From positions 172,658 to 236,657 of the forward strand of contig NZ_SEMD01000004.1 in NCBI RefSeq assembly GCF_004153165.1: a stretch of DNA of 64,000 bases. The letters run 5' to 3'. The stretch comes from Sporolactobacillus sp. THM7-4. GTDB taxonomy: Bacteria > Bacillota > Bacilli > Bacillales > Sporolactobacillaceae. Shown here piece by piece: positions 27,347 through 37,133 of the stretch. Under the pieces are notes generated by a model that was not told the origin of the DNA, searched no databases, and was given only the letters and a program-made list of their open reading frames with translations. Made by a program: the position numbers and the translations under genes. Each line of letters starts with the position of its first letter. Positions within the stretch are counted from its first letter, which is position 1.

Positions 27347-28093
27347 ATGAAACAGTCCGCCATCAGTGAATCCGTTCTTCATCGATTCTTCACGAGACGT
27401 GTTCAGCATCAGCGTGAATACTTTCTCCATCCGCCTTATGTCATCGAAAAAAGACTGCTTAACGCCGTTTCTGCGGGAAAAATTGAAAGCGCTGTCAAGT
27501 ATTTGCAGGAAATTAACAAGCTTGAACGAGCGACACTGGCTGAAGAACCGCTCCGTTCTCTCAAGAATTCACTGATTTGTTCCTGCACACTCCTGACCCG
27601 GGCGATTATTGACGGTGGAGTTCCGCCGGAAATGGCGTTTAATCTGAGCGATGCCTATATATTGGAAGTCGAACGGACAGATTCCATGGAAAAGCTTTCG
27701 CTGCTCGAATATGAAATGCTGAAGGGCTTTGTTAAAAAGTTGAAAGAAGTGAACCGGAAGAAACACGCATACAGCCATCCCGTTCACCTGACGATCGATT
27801 ACATTCATGAAAATATCCTCCAGGATTTTTCGTTGGAGGATATGGCAAGGCATGTCTACCTCAGCGCCGCCTACTTGTCCCATGTTTTTAAGAAGGAAGT
27901 GGGCACCTCGCTCACGGATTACATCAACCGCGAGAGGATCAAAGAATCCATCTATTTTCTGATGAACACCAACAGCAAAATCTCCGATATCGCACTTCTC
28001 TTCCACTTTTGCAACCAAAGCCACTACACAACCGTGTTCAAGAAATACTGCGGACTGACTCCGACGGAATACCGTGACCGGGGGAGTAAGTGA
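27347..28093 (+). CDS. AraC family transcriptional regulator
   Basis: A 248-residue regulator. The C-terminal ~100 residues form the double helix-turn-helix of AraC proteins (DYIHENILQDFSLEDMARHVYLSAAYLSHVFKKEVG, then ISDIALLFHFCNQSHYTTVFKKYCGLTPTEY). The N-terminal ~130 residues resemble the sensor part of YesN-like regulators and carry no clear cupin signature. The ATG at 27347 follows CAGGAG; an in-frame GTG three codons upstream would overlap that site. It is divergent from the disaccharide importer/GH65 operon and is its probable activator, sensing the sugar or its phosphorylated product. Confidence 0.87.
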   Translation: MKQSAISESVLHRFFTRRVQHQREYFLHPPYVIEKRLLNAVSAGKIESAVKYLQEINKLERATLAEEPLRSLKNSLICSCTLLTRAIIDGGVPPEMAFNLSDAYILEVERTDSMEKLSLLEYEMLKGFVKKLKEVNRKKHAYSHPVHLTIDYIHENILQDFSLEDMARHVYLSAAYLSHVFKKEVGTSLTDYINRERIKESIYFLMNTNSKISDIALLFHFCNQSHYTTVFKKYCGLTPTEYRDRGSK

Positions 28094-28338
28094 GATTATT
28101 TTGTAAAAGGAGAAGCCGATTATATTAAAATAAATGGTTTTCTGAACGTCGATGCGTATCAGCACCGGCAAAATATTGGTCTCAGAGCCTGATTTTGCCT
28201 CGCCAGTATTCGTACGTCCATATTTTACACTGCACTTTAGGCACTCGCTTCTTCTGCTGTTTAATACTTCTCTTATATTCCGAAAGTATTAGGTGACAAA
28301 TGTTATAACCCTGATGACAAACTTAGATTTAGTTTCTG

Positions 28339-28421
28339 TTGAGGACTATGACTTATCGGGAATACAATGAAAGTGTAGAAAACAAACCGTATCAGGGTCA
28401 AAGATAATGTAAGCGGTTTAT
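28339..28421 (+). promoter_or_regulatory. mtlA promoter region with cre-like site
   Basis: TTGAGG (28339-28344), 18-nt spacer, TACAAT (28363-28368), followed by a cre-like site TGTAAGCGGTTTAT (28408-28421, 12 of 14 consensus positions). Two TGACAAA direct repeats just upstream (~28290-28315) resemble half-sites of a PRD activator such as MtlR. The rest of the 28094-28458 gap contains no gene. Confidence 0.5.
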
Positions 28422-28458
28422 TTACTAGTCAATCCACATTTTCAGGAGGCCTAATATC

Positions 28459-30369
28459 ATGAAAGAACGAACAAACGTAAAAGTTGCAATTCAAAAGTTC
28501 GGTAACGCGCTCAGTTCTATGATTCTTCCGAATATCGGCGCGTTCCTTGCTTTTGGTATTGTTACAGCGTTATTTATTCCGACAGGCTGGTTGCCGAATA
28601 AACAGCTGGCCGAGTTAGTCAGTCCGTTTATTACTTATCTTCTTCCTTTATTAATCGGTTATTCAGGCGGCAAATTACTTTACGGTCACCGCGGCGGTGT
28701 TGTCGGAGCGATTGCGACTGCCGGGATCATTGTAGGAACGGATATCCCGATGTTTCTCGGCGCAATGATTATGGGTCCGCTAAGCGGTTATCTTATTAAA
28801 AAATTTGATCAATTAATTGCAGGTAAAATTAAGACAGGATTTGAAATGCTCGTTGATAATTTTTCCGCCGGCATTTTAGGAGCTATCCTGGCGATCATCG
28901 GTTTTCTCGCATTCGGACCCGTTGTTGATGTCCTCAGCGGCGGACTTTCGGCTGGTGTAGAATGGCTCGTCGGAATGGGTCTCTTGCCACTGGCCAGTCT
29001 TTTTATTGAACCTGGAAAAATTCTGTTTCTAAACAACGCGATTAACCATGGCGTTTTAACACCTGTCGGACTTGAACAAGTCAGACAGACTGGCCGGTCT
29101 GTTTTGTTTCTGCTTGAAGCAAACCCGGGTCCCGGCATGGGTGTTTTAATGGCGTACTGTTTCTTTGGAAAGGGAAATGCGAAGAAGTCGGCGCCGGGTG
29201 CAGCGGTGATTCATTTTCTTGGCGGTATTCATGAAATCTATTTCCCGTATGTGCTGATGAAGCCGCAGCTTATCATTGCAACGATCCTTGGCGGAATGAG
29301 CGGTGTATTTACGCTTGTTACTCTGCACGGAGGACTGGTCGGACCGGCTTCTCCTGGAAGCATCATCGCTGTTTTAATGGTAACGCCAAAATCGCTTCCC
29401 GTTTTTCTGGCAAATATTGCGGATGTTCTAGTCGCTTTTACAGTCTCCTTCCTGGTCTCGTCCTTTATTCTCAGACTGGATAAGAGTGAAGCAGGCGACC
29501 TGGATGAAGCAACCAGAAAAATGGAAGCGCTAAAAGGAAAGAAAAGTTCAGTATCAAACGTGTTGACTTATAACGCGGGACAGATCCCGACTGATGCAAA
29601 AAAAATCGTATTTGCCTGCGATGCCGGGATGGGTTCCAGTGCAATGGGTGCCTCTTTACTGAGAAAAAAAATTAAGGCAGCGGGGCTGGATATCTATGTA
29701 ACCCATTCGGCAATCAGCTCGATTCCAAAAGACGCGGAGATTGTCGTGACTCAGGCCGGACTCACGCCGCGAGCGAAAGATCAGGCGCCAGATGCCTATC
29801 ACGTCAGCGTAGACAATTTTCTCGATAATCAGGCTTATGATGATCTCGTGAACCATCTACTCTCGCAACGAGAAGCGCATGAATTAAACAATGAAACTGC
29901 CGAATCTGATGAAAACGTTTTAAATGACAAACTTGTCCTGAATCCAGAAAATGTCATTTTAAACCGACATTTTTCAAATAAGGAAGAGGCCATTCGATTT
30001 ACCGGCCAGGCACTCGTGGACGCAGGTTATGTCAATCCTTCCTATATTGATGGAATGATCGCCCGGGATGCGGATATGTCAACCTATATGGGTAATGAAA
30101 TCGCCATCCCGCACGGAACAGAAGCGACAAAAGCAGAGGTTCTTCATTCCGGTGTGATAATCGTTCAGGTTCCTGAGGGTGTTTCCTTCGATGGCAATAC
30201 GGTCCGTCTGATCTTCGGAATTGCCGGGAAGAACAACAGCCATCTGAATATCCTGTCAAAGATAGCAGTTGCCTGCTCGGATATAATCAATGTTCGGAAA
30301 ATGGTGAAGGCCGGATCTGCAGACGAACTCTTAAAAATTATTAACGATTCAATGAAAGAAAAGGTTTAA
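28459..30369 (+). CDS. mtlA: PTS mannitol transporter, EIICBA
   Basis: A 636-residue enzyme II that imports mannitol and phosphorylates it to mannitol 1-phosphate. The order is EIIC membrane domain (residues ~1-340), EIIB (~380-470, phosphocysteine C387 in VFACDAGMGSSAMG) and EIIA (~490-636, phosphohistidine H552 in NEIAIPHGT). Mannitol-family motifs include GGIHEIYFPYVLMKP. All three domains are on one chain, as in E. coli MtlA; many Bacilli encode a separate MtlF, which is not needed here. ATG after CAGGAGG. First gene of mtlA-mtlR-mtlD. Confidence 0.95.
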   Translation: MKERTNVKVAIQKFGNALSSMILPNIGAFLAFGIVTALFIPTGWLPNKQLAELVSPFITYLLPLLIGYSGGKLLYGHRGGVVGAIATAGIIVGTDIPMFLGAMIMGPLSGYLIKKFDQLIAGKIKTGFEMLVDNFSAGILGAILAIIGFLAFGPVVDVLSGGLSAGVEWLVGMGLLPLASLFIEPGKILFLNNAINHGVLTPVGLEQVRQTGRSVLFLLEANPGPGMGVLMAYCFFGKGNAKKSAPGAAVIHFLGGIHEIYFPYVLMKPQLIIATILGGMSGVFTLVTLHGGLVGPASPGSIIAVLMVTPKSLPVFLANIADVLVAFTVSFLVSSFILRLDKSEAGDLDEATRKMEALKGKKSSVSNVLTYNAGQIPTDAKKIVFACDAGMGSSAMGASLLRKKIKAAGLDIYVTHSAISSIPKDAEIVVTQAGLTPRAKDQAPDAYHVSVDNFLDNQAYDDLVNHLLSQREAHELNNETAESDENVLNDKLVLNPENVILNRHFSNKEEAIRFTGQALVDAGYVNPSYIDGMIARDADMSTYMGNEIAIPHGTEATKAEVLHSGVIIVQVPEGVSFDGNTVRLIFGIAGKNNSHLNILSKIAVACSDIINVRKMVKAGSADELLKIINDSMKEKV

Positions 30370-30424
30370 ATATGTTGATGTCCGACGACTGCGTTCTTTA
30401 AGGGCAAGGGGGATTCGTTTATCA

Positions 30425-32515
30425 ATGCTTATGACAAACAGGGAAAAGACCATTATTAAACTATTGGTCAAAACAAGCGGAAGACATACTTCATTATCCA
30501 TTGCATCTTATTTACAAGTGAGTGTACGGACCGTTCTGCGCGATCTCAAAAAAATTGAGAAAACGCTGAGTCAGTTCGGACTCTGTCTTGAGCAACGTGA
30601 AGACAACAGTCTATATATTCAAGGTCCGGATGAGGGAGTCTTTAAACTGATTCAAGTTCTTGAGCATGTCACTCCTGTTGATCGGTCGACGAAAGAAAGA
30701 AAATTAATGTTGCTTTTACAGCTGATTGATGCAACGGATCCGGTAAAAATCGGCCCCCTGGCAAATGATCTCGGTATTTCGGCAGCAACGCTTGGAACCG
30801 ATCTTGATGATCTGGAGGCCTGGCTGCAGGATTTTGACGTGACACTGATTCGAAAGCGGGGCGTCGGGGTTCAGCTGTCGGGCAAGGAAAGCGATAAGCG
30901 GAAGGCACTTGAAAACTATTACCTGGTCTATTTTAATGAAGAACTCATTGAAGTCATGTTTAAGATCACTGAGCCCGGACAAACAAATGACAGATGTATT
31001 CTTCATTTTTTCAAGCGTGACTATTTATCTACGATCAACAAAGTACTGCGCCAGTATATTGGAACAATGTATGCAGAACTGGCAGACAGCGATTATATCG
31101 GGTTTCTGATTATGGTTTGTATAACTGTTCAGCGGTTTGAATCCGGAAGGCGTCTCACTAATGAAGATGAAACAGAAAATATTCTGACCGGGAATAGAGA
31201 AACTCTTCCGATTATTGAACAACTCAGCAAATCATTATCTGAAGAACTTTCTATTTATCTGACAAAGCCTGAGAAAATATTTCTGGCCGTTATTTTAAAA
31301 GGGTCAAGATTAAAAAACGCAGAATCGATCTATTACGATCAAGTCATCACCGGTCAGAAAGTCAAGAGGTTGATTCAGCATGTTTCTAAAAAACTGGACG
31401 TTGACCTCATTCAGGATTTCTCACTTTTTCAAGGGCTAATGGCACACTTGGAACCATCTCTATTCCGGATACGGGAAAAAAACGCATCGCCAAACCCTTT
31501 AACTGAACAGGTTAAAACTCAGTTTCCCATATTGTTCAGGAGCATAGGCGACAGTCTGAAGGATGTGTTTCCTGAAATTCATTTTCCTGACAGTGAAATT
31601 GCCTATATTGCCCTTCATTTTGGTTCGGCATTGGAACAGAGACGTGAGATTAAAACGGTTCGTGCGCTCGTTGTTTGTCCGACAGGGATTGGCGCCTCAA
31701 AGATGCTGGCGACGCTGCTGCAAAAGAAGATACCCGAAATTACATCTGTCTCGGTCAGCTCGATCAGGGACATGAGCCAACTGGATCTGAACCGGTTTGA
31801 TCTGATTCTCACTACGGTTTACTTGCCGAAACAGAAAAAGCCATGCATTCTGGTGAATCCACTGCTCAGTAAAGAGAATATCCGTGAGATTCATGAGGTG
31901 GTTCGAAAATTGCTTCGGCAGGTTCCAAAGCCATTTGCCACTGAGCATAAGGACGGGCCTCCGCTGAATGCACCCGTTCATCCGCTTCCCGAATTGATGA
32001 ATCAGATGGAACAACTGATTCAGTTGATCCGGCAGCTGCTGAACGACTTTCAGGTTATTCCAGTTCGTGATCCTGATTCGGTTGGCGATCTTTTGCAAAG
32101 ATCACTGGAGGAGGCGGTGAAGAAAGGGATCGTTTCTAATCCGGTAAAAGTAAAGGAAGTATTACTCAAGCGTGAAAGGGTAGCCGGTCTCGCGATACCT
32201 GGAACCTATATGGCACTCTTTCATGGACGAAGCCCGGAAGTCAATCGGATCTCTTTTAGTATTGTCCACTCCGGCCGGCCGTTTGTACTCAGTGGGATGG
32301 ACGGAAAACAGCAGCAGACGAATCATTTTTTGATTTTGCTAGCCCCGGAGCCGATGACGCCGCTGCAACAGGAAGTAATCAGCACGGTAAGCTCGGCTTT
32401 AATTGAGGATCACGAGAGTACGCTTGTTTTCGGTTCAGGAAACGAGAAAATGATCCATGCAAAACTGGAAGACGTTTTCTATAAATTAATCATACAGAAA
32501 TTCTCAAAGGAGTGA
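30425..32515 (+). CDS. mtlR: Mannitol operon activator MtlR (PRD/EII-type)
   Basis: A 696-residue multidomain activator. The order is two N-terminal helix-turn-helix units (NREKTIIKLLVKTSGRHTSLSIASYLQVS; ~80-150), PRD1 (~175-285) and PRD2 (~290-400, with DSEIAYIALHFGSALEQ). An EIIB-Gat-like domain (~410-500, VVCPTGIGASKMLATLLQ) and an EIIA-Mtl-like domain (~550-690) follow. PTS phosphorylation of PRD histidines and of the EIIB/EIIA-like domains sets its activity in B. subtilis. It lies 55 nt after mtlA and its stop overlaps the mtlD leader, so the three genes form one operon. Confidence 0.92.
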   Translation: MLMTNREKTIIKLLVKTSGRHTSLSIASYLQVSVRTVLRDLKKIEKTLSQFGLCLEQREDNSLYIQGPDEGVFKLIQVLEHVTPVDRSTKERKLMLLLQLIDATDPVKIGPLANDLGISAATLGTDLDDLEAWLQDFDVTLIRKRGVGVQLSGKESDKRKALENYYLVYFNEELIEVMFKITEPGQTNDRCILHFFKRDYLSTINKVLRQYIGTMYAELADSDYIGFLIMVCITVQRFESGRRLTNEDETENILTGNRETLPIIEQLSKSLSEELSIYLTKPEKIFLAVILKGSRLKNAESIYYDQVITGQKVKRLIQHVSKKLDVDLIQDFSLFQGLMAHLEPSLFRIREKNASPNPLTEQVKTQFPILFRSIGDSLKDVFPEIHFPDSEIAYIALHFGSALEQRREIKTVRALVVCPTGIGASKMLATLLQKKIPEITSVSVSSIRDMSQLDLNRFDLILTTVYLPKQKKPCILVNPLLSKENIREIHEVVRKLLRQVPKPFATEHKDGPPLNAPVHPLPELMNQMEQLIQLIRQLLNDFQVIPVRDPDSVGDLLQRSLEEAVKKGIVSNPVKVKEVLLKRERVAGLAIPGTYMALFHGRSPEVNRISFSIVHSGRPFVLSGMDGKQQQTNHFLILLAPEPMTPLQQEVISTVSSALIEDHESTLVFGSGNEKMIHAKLEDVFYKLIIQKFSKE

Positions 32516-32520
32516 TTATG

Positions 32521-33675
32521 ATGAAAAAAGTTGTTCACTTTGGTGCAGGAAATATAGGAAGAGGCTTCATCGGGGCATTATTCGCGGAATCGGGTTATCA
32601 TGTTACTTTTGTCGATATTGCGCCGGAAGTTATTCGGCTGCTGAATGAGGAAGGCGGTTATTATGTTCGTACCGCCTCAGAACCGCAGCAAGCATACGCG
32701 ATCCACAATGTATCCGGGATTAATAATCAGACTGATCCTGATGATGTCGTTGCTGCAATTGGCGAAGCAACATTTCTGACAACGGCGATCGGCCCTAAAG
32801 TACTTCCGTTCATCGCACCTCTGATCGCCCGCGCCCTAATGTCGAGAGTTCAAAAGAATCCGCAGAAACTTTACGTGATCGCTTGTGAGAATCAGATTAA
32901 TGCAACGGATCTATTAAAAGAGGAAGTTTTTAAAGCGTTGGATCCCGACACGATCCAGGCCCTTAATGGAAAAGTTTCTTTTCTAAACTCTGCCGTTGAC
33001 CGGATTGTACCGGCTCAGCACAATGAACAACCGCTTGACGTTTTGGTCGAAGACTATCATGAGTGGATTGTCGAATCCACAGAGAAAATTCCCGAAGTCA
33101 CGGGTATGCAGACGGTCCCGGACCTGGCCCCTTATATTGAACGCAAACTGTTCACGGTCAATACCGGTCATGCTGTAACGGCCTATCTCGGATATCTCGC
33201 AGGCAAGAAGAAAATTCATGAAACACTTCAGGATCCGTCGATTTATCAGCAAGTTAAAGCGACGATTGAAGAGACGGGGAGCTATTTAATTCAAAAATAT
33301 CACTTTGATCCGGCTGTTCATGAAGCTTATATCGAAAAAATTCTCCATCGTTTCCAAAATCCGCAGCTGAATGATGATGTGACACGCGTCGGTCGGTCCC
33401 CGCTTCGCAAACTGGGTTCTCAGGACCGGCTTGTCAAACCGGCTGTCGAGGCATCCAGACTGGGCCTGCCCTATACCCATCTTGCCCGTGCGATTGCCGC
33501 CTGCCTTTGCTTTGATGCTGCCGAAGATAAGGAAGCTCAGGAGCTACAAAATCAGCTGCGGAATCAAGGCGCTGCTTCTGTCTTAGAATCGGTCTGCGGC
33601 TTGCCGAAAAACAATCAAATCGCAACGGAAGTTCTGCAAAACTATGAGGAACTGTCAAAAGTAAGACACGCATAA
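32521..33675 (+). CDS. mtlD: Mannitol-1-phosphate 5-dehydrogenase
   Basis: A 384-residue NAD-dependent enzyme that turns mannitol 1-phosphate into fructose 6-phosphate. The Rossmann motif VVHFGAGNIGRGFIG is at the N terminus (residues ~4-18); TVNTGHAVTAYLGYLAGKK (~205-225) carries the family's catalytic Lys region. The ATG at 32521 is 8 nt after AAAGGAG; an adjacent upstream ATG and a GTG are less well placed. The frame overlaps the end of mtlR. Length matches the family. Confidence 0.95.
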   Translation: MKKVVHFGAGNIGRGFIGALFAESGYHVTFVDIAPEVIRLLNEEGGYYVRTASEPQQAYAIHNVSGINNQTDPDDVVAAIGEATFLTTAIGPKVLPFIAPLIARALMSRVQKNPQKLYVIACENQINATDLLKEEVFKALDPDTIQALNGKVSFLNSAVDRIVPAQHNEQPLDVLVEDYHEWIVESTEKIPEVTGMQTVPDLAPYIERKLFTVNTGHAVTAYLGYLAGKKKIHETLQDPSIYQQVKATIEETGSYLIQKYHFDPAVHEAYIEKILHRFQNPQLNDDVTRVGRSPLRKLGSQDRLVKPAVEASRLGLPYTHLARAIAACLCFDAAEDKEAQELQNQLRNQGAASVLESVCGLPKNNQIATEVLQNYEELSKVRHA

Positions 33676-33719
33676 ATTTTACAAGGAACAGAAAGACAAA
33701 CAAATAAGAGAGTGAACGA

Positions 33720-33766
33720 ACCCCTGAAGTTGGAAGAATGAAAGACAATTTCAGGGGTATTTTTTG
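33720..33766 (+). terminator. Terminator after mtlD
   Basis: The stem ACCCCTGAA / TTCAGGGGT (33720-33728, 33750-33758) is followed by ATTTTTT. The loop is long and contains further pairing. Confidence 0.75.
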
Positions 33767-33947
33767 AGCGTTATTTTTTAAGAGAAGCAAACAACAATTT
33801 AATATAATGTGAAATAATTTCCATGGAGGCTTAGTATCAAAAAATTCAAAGTTTTTTCACCATGGTCAAAGTGGCTAGTAATGAAATCGGAATCTGAAAA
33901 GACCAAGGAAAGACCCGCAGTTTCCATACTCATCACATAATTGGCTT

Positions 33948-34004
33948 AAATGTAAATATATTTAGTGGGAATGTATTTACATTTCATTATAAAGCGCTTA
34001 CAAT
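33948..34004 (+). promoter_or_regulatory. Promoter with GntR-type operator and cre site, beta-glucoside operon
   Basis: An 11-bp inverted repeat (AAATGTAAATA at 33948-33958; TATTTACATTT at 33974-33984) overlaps the -35 (TTTACA, 33976-33981). The -10 is TACAAT (33999-34004, 17-nt spacer). A cre-like site ATAAAGCGCTTACA (33989-34002, 12/14) overlaps the -10. The GntR protein encoded in the operon and CcpA could therefore both block the promoter directly. Confidence 0.65.
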
Positions 34005-34039
34005 GGAGACGTAATAAATAAATAGAGGTGATCAAGTTG

Positions 34040-35416
34040 ATGAAGAGGAAGCTGAGCAATGACTTTCTTTGGGGCACTTCAGTATCTTCAATGCAAACGG
34101 AAGGTGCTGTGAACGAAGGAGGAAAGGGGCCTTCGGTTTATGATGATCCGGAACTTTGCGTTAGAGGAAAAGTTTCAGACTGGGAGGTCGCTACGGATGA
34201 TTATCATCGATATGATGAGGATATTGAGATGATGGCCGCCATGCATTTTAATTGTTATCGTTTCTCGATTTCCTGGTCAAGAGTTTTCCCTAACGGGGAC
34301 GGTGAAGTCAACGAAGAGGGGTTGAAATTTTATGACAGTCTCATACATCGGTTGAAAGAAAAAAATATTGAACCCATGATTTGCCTGTACCATTTTGATA
34401 TGCCTGCTAACTTGGCCAGAAAATATAATGGATTTGCCTCAAGGCATGTCGTTGACGCATTTGAAAAATACGGGAAAACGATCATCGACCGTTTCAAAGA
34501 CCAGGTGAAATACTGGATTACATTCAATGAGCAGAATATTTTCGGTTGGGACGTGTCCATTGGCGGGTGTTACTTGAAGCAGAATGAGAAGATTCTGTAT
34601 CAGGTTAATCATAATTCATTGGTGGCTCATGCGAGGGTAGTTAACTATCTTCATCAGACTGCCCCAAAAGCCGTTGCCGGCGGCATGATTGCTTACAGGC
34701 TTTTTTATCCGGCAACGACACTTCCCAAGGATCAACTTATGGCGCAGGAAATGGATGAAAGACTTAACCAGTTTTATTTTGAAATCTTTGCTCACGGGAA
34801 GTATCCAAAGTATATGCTTCAATATTTAAAGAATCATCGGTGCCTACCAAAATTTGAAGCGAATGATGAAGACGATTTACTGAAAGCGAAAGTTGATTTC
34901 CTGTCTTTTAGTTATTATTCAAGTAGTACAATCAGTTCAAATCAAATTCCACCAAATGTACCATTTTACAAATATGAAGCATATGGAAAGCGGGATAATT
35001 CCTTAATTGGTACCACGGAGTGGAACTGGCAGATAGATCCTGTTGGATTTCGACTTATTCTCGTTAAGTTAGCTAACCGCTACCAACTACCTGTTTTTCC
35101 GATCGAAAACGGAATTGGTGTGGATGAACAGCCGGACGATACCGGGTATATAAGTGATCCATATCGAATTAATTACCATCGTGAACACATTGAGGCGATG
35201 AAGAAAGCTATTTTTGAAGACGGTGTCAAGTGTATGGGATATTTGTCCTGGGGTGGGATCGATATTCTAAGTTCCCAAGGGCAGATGAAGAAAAGATATG
35301 GGTTTGTCTATGTCAATCGAGATGACGAGGAGATCAGAGATTTAAAGAGAATCCCAAAAGAAAGTTTCTATTGGATTCAAAAAGTGGTTCAAACTAACGG
35401 GGAAGATCTACGGTGA
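34040..35416 (+). CDS. GH1 6-phospho-beta-glucosidase
   Basis: A 458-residue family 1 glycosidase (TIM barrel) that cleaves phosphorylated beta-glucosides delivered by the PTS. The acid/base glutamate is in the WITFNEQN motif (~residue 165) and the nucleophile is in the FPIENGIG motif (~residue 360). The phosphate-binding signature SSQGQMKKRYGFVYV near the C terminus marks phospho-substrates. The ATG at 34040 follows GAGGTG at 9 nt; an earlier in-frame GTG is part of that site. It heads the operon with EIIC, EIIB, EIIA and GntR genes. Confidence 0.9.
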   Translation: MKRKLSNDFLWGTSVSSMQTEGAVNEGGKGPSVYDDPELCVRGKVSDWEVATDDYHRYDEDIEMMAAMHFNCYRFSISWSRVFPNGDGEVNEEGLKFYDSLIHRLKEKNIEPMICLYHFDMPANLARKYNGFASRHVVDAFEKYGKTIIDRFKDQVKYWITFNEQNIFGWDVSIGGCYLKQNEKILYQVNHNSLVAHARVVNYLHQTAPKAVAGGMIAYRLFYPATTLPKDQLMAQEMDERLNQFYFEIFAHGKYPKYMLQYLKNHRCLPKFEANDEDDLLKAKVDFLSFSYYSSSTISSNQIPPNVPFYKYEAYGKRDNSLIGTTEWNWQIDPVGFRLILVKLANRYQLPVFPIENGIGVDEQPDDTGYISDPYRINYHREHIEAMKKAIFEDGVKCMGYLSWGGIDILSSQGQMKKRYGFVYVNRDDEEIRDLKRIPKESFYWIQKVVQTNGEDLR

Positions 35417-35441
35417 TCAGTTATGAGAGGAGGAAATAGTT

Positions 35442-36800
35442 ATGAAATTTGAAAACGGTTTCCTAAACAAACTTACTATATTTTCACAGAAGTTAGGCGC
35501 TCAGGTTCATTTACGTTCACTTCGTGATGCTTTTGCGACGATCATGCCGCTCTTTATTCTGGGAGGTCTTGCGGTACTATTTAACAATGTGATTATTTTG
35601 CCGACTGGATTCATGTCGAAGTTCATTTCCCCTCATGTATTGACAGAGTGGCAAACCTGGGGAAATCTGATCACGAATGGGACTATGAATCTTTCTTCTA
35701 TTGTTATTGCTGGTGCCATTGCATACCACTTGTCCGTTAATAAAAGATATAAAAACCCAATTGCTGCAGTCATTAGTGCTATATCCAGTTCGGTAGTAAT
35801 GCTTCCCCTAGTCGCACAGGTTGGTCTTGCTTCTCACCCAGATCAAATAGTTAAAGTATCAAGTGCTATCTCCTATGGCCAAATCGGAACGCAGGGCATG
35901 TTTTCGGGCATTATTATAGGACTGTTGGGTACAGAAATTTTTATTAGACTGTCTAAATCCAAAAAATTACAATTCAATTTAGGAAACGGTGTACCTCCTG
36001 CGGTAGCTAACTCATTCAGAACTATGTTGCCAATTATTATCACAATTTGCTTGTTTTCTTTTATTTCCTTTATCCTTCAAGTTTATGTGCATATGGACTT
36101 CGTCACTTTAGTTGGGAAACTGATACAGCAGCCGCTTAGGGCTGTCAATACAAGCTTGCCGGGCTACCTATTAATTGTAGCAGTCAGTAATCTACTGTTT
36201 TCAGTCGGCATTCATCAGGGTGTTCTATCAGGACCGCTTCTTGATCCAGTATTATTGGCTAATATGAGTGAAAACATGAAAGCATTCTCATCCGGACAGC
36301 CGATCCCGTACATCATTAATTACTCCTTCCACAACATTTATTCGATCCAGGGTGGATCAGGGGCCACAATATCTCTACTCATTGCTATTTTTATTTTCAG
36401 TAAAAACAAAGCATCAAGAGATGTCGCGAAGTTGTCCATTGCACCCGGGTTATTTAATATTAATGAACCGGTCATCTTTGGATTGCCTATTGTATTTAAT
36501 CCGCCAATGATTATTCCATTTATTCTTTCACCGGCGATATCAGCTGTACTTGCTTATTTAGCCACTTATATTGGACTTATGAGACCTTGTGTAGTCATGA
36601 TTGCGTGGACAACGCCTCCACTCCTTAACTCTTTCTTGGCAACAGCAGGTGACTGGAGAGCGCCTGTTATCCAATTAGTTATTATTGCGCTATTAACAAT
36701 CACTTATCTGCCGTTTATGAAAGTCCATGATCATGTCATGGAATTAAGCTCCAAGACAGAAACAGTAAAAACTGATGGTGGGACAAATCTTAAATCATAA
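35442..36800 (+). CDS. PTS lactose/cellobiose-family EIIC permease
   Basis: A 452-residue membrane permease of the glucose superfamily's lactose/cellobiose branch (CelB-like), with about ten helices. It begins with the amphipathic LRDAFATIMPLFILGGLAVLFNN segment and carries GLFNINEPVIFGLPIVFNPPMIIPF, the family signature of the sugar-binding loop. AGGAGG precedes the ATG. EIIB and EIIA are encoded directly downstream, completing a Lac-family system; the adjacent phospho-beta-glucosidase implies cellobiose or aryl-beta-glucosides. The coding region is more AT-rich than the mannitol genes. Confidence 0.92.
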   Translation: MKFENGFLNKLTIFSQKLGAQVHLRSLRDAFATIMPLFILGGLAVLFNNVIILPTGFMSKFISPHVLTEWQTWGNLITNGTMNLSSIVIAGAIAYHLSVNKRYKNPIAAVISAISSSVVMLPLVAQVGLASHPDQIVKVSSAISYGQIGTQGMFSGIIIGLLGTEIFIRLSKSKKLQFNLGNGVPPAVANSFRTMLPIIITICLFSFISFILQVYVHMDFVTLVGKLIQQPLRAVNTSLPGYLLIVAVSNLLFSVGIHQGVLSGPLLDPVLLANMSENMKAFSSGQPIPYIINYSFHNIYSIQGGSGATISLLIAIFIFSKNKASRDVAKLSIAPGLFNINEPVIFGLPIVFNPPMIIPFILSPAISAVLAYLATYIGLMRPCVVMIAWTTPPLLNSFLATAGDWRAPVIQLVIIALLTITYLPFMKVHDHVMELSSKTETVKTDGGTNLKS

Positions 36801-36821
36801 AATTAGAAGGGATGATTCATC

Positions 36822-37133
36822 ATGATTAATATTTTATTAGCATGTGCATCAGGAATGTCAACGAGTATGGTTGTGAAAAACATGGAAAAAGCAGCGGCGA
36901 AAAAGGGAATAAAAGCAAAAATTTGGGCAGTGCCTGAAGTCGAGATTGAAAATGAAAAAGATCATGTAGACGTTATTTTACTAGGGCCCCAGGTAAGTTT
37001 CCTTGAGAAGGAGGTAAAGGCCATGGTAGACGATAAGATTCCTGTCTCCGTTATTAATATGATTGATTATGGAAGAATGAATGGCGAGGCTGTACTGAAT
37101 CAGGCACTGAAGCTTATTGGAGGGAAAAAATAA
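36822..37133 (+). CDS. PTS cellobiose-type EIIB
   Basis: A 103-residue cytosolic EIIB of the Lac family. The phosphocysteine is C8 in NILLACASGMSTSMVV, and the loop AVPEVEIENEKDHVDVILLGPQV is typical of CelA. It transfers phosphate from EIIA to the sugar on EIIC. Its TAA stop overlaps the EIIA start (TAATG). Confidence 0.92.
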   Translation: MINILLACASGMSTSMVVKNMEKAAAKKGIKAKIWAVPEVEIENEKDHVDVILLGPQVSFLEKEVKAMVDDKIPVSVINMIDYGRMNGEAVLNQALKLIGGKK

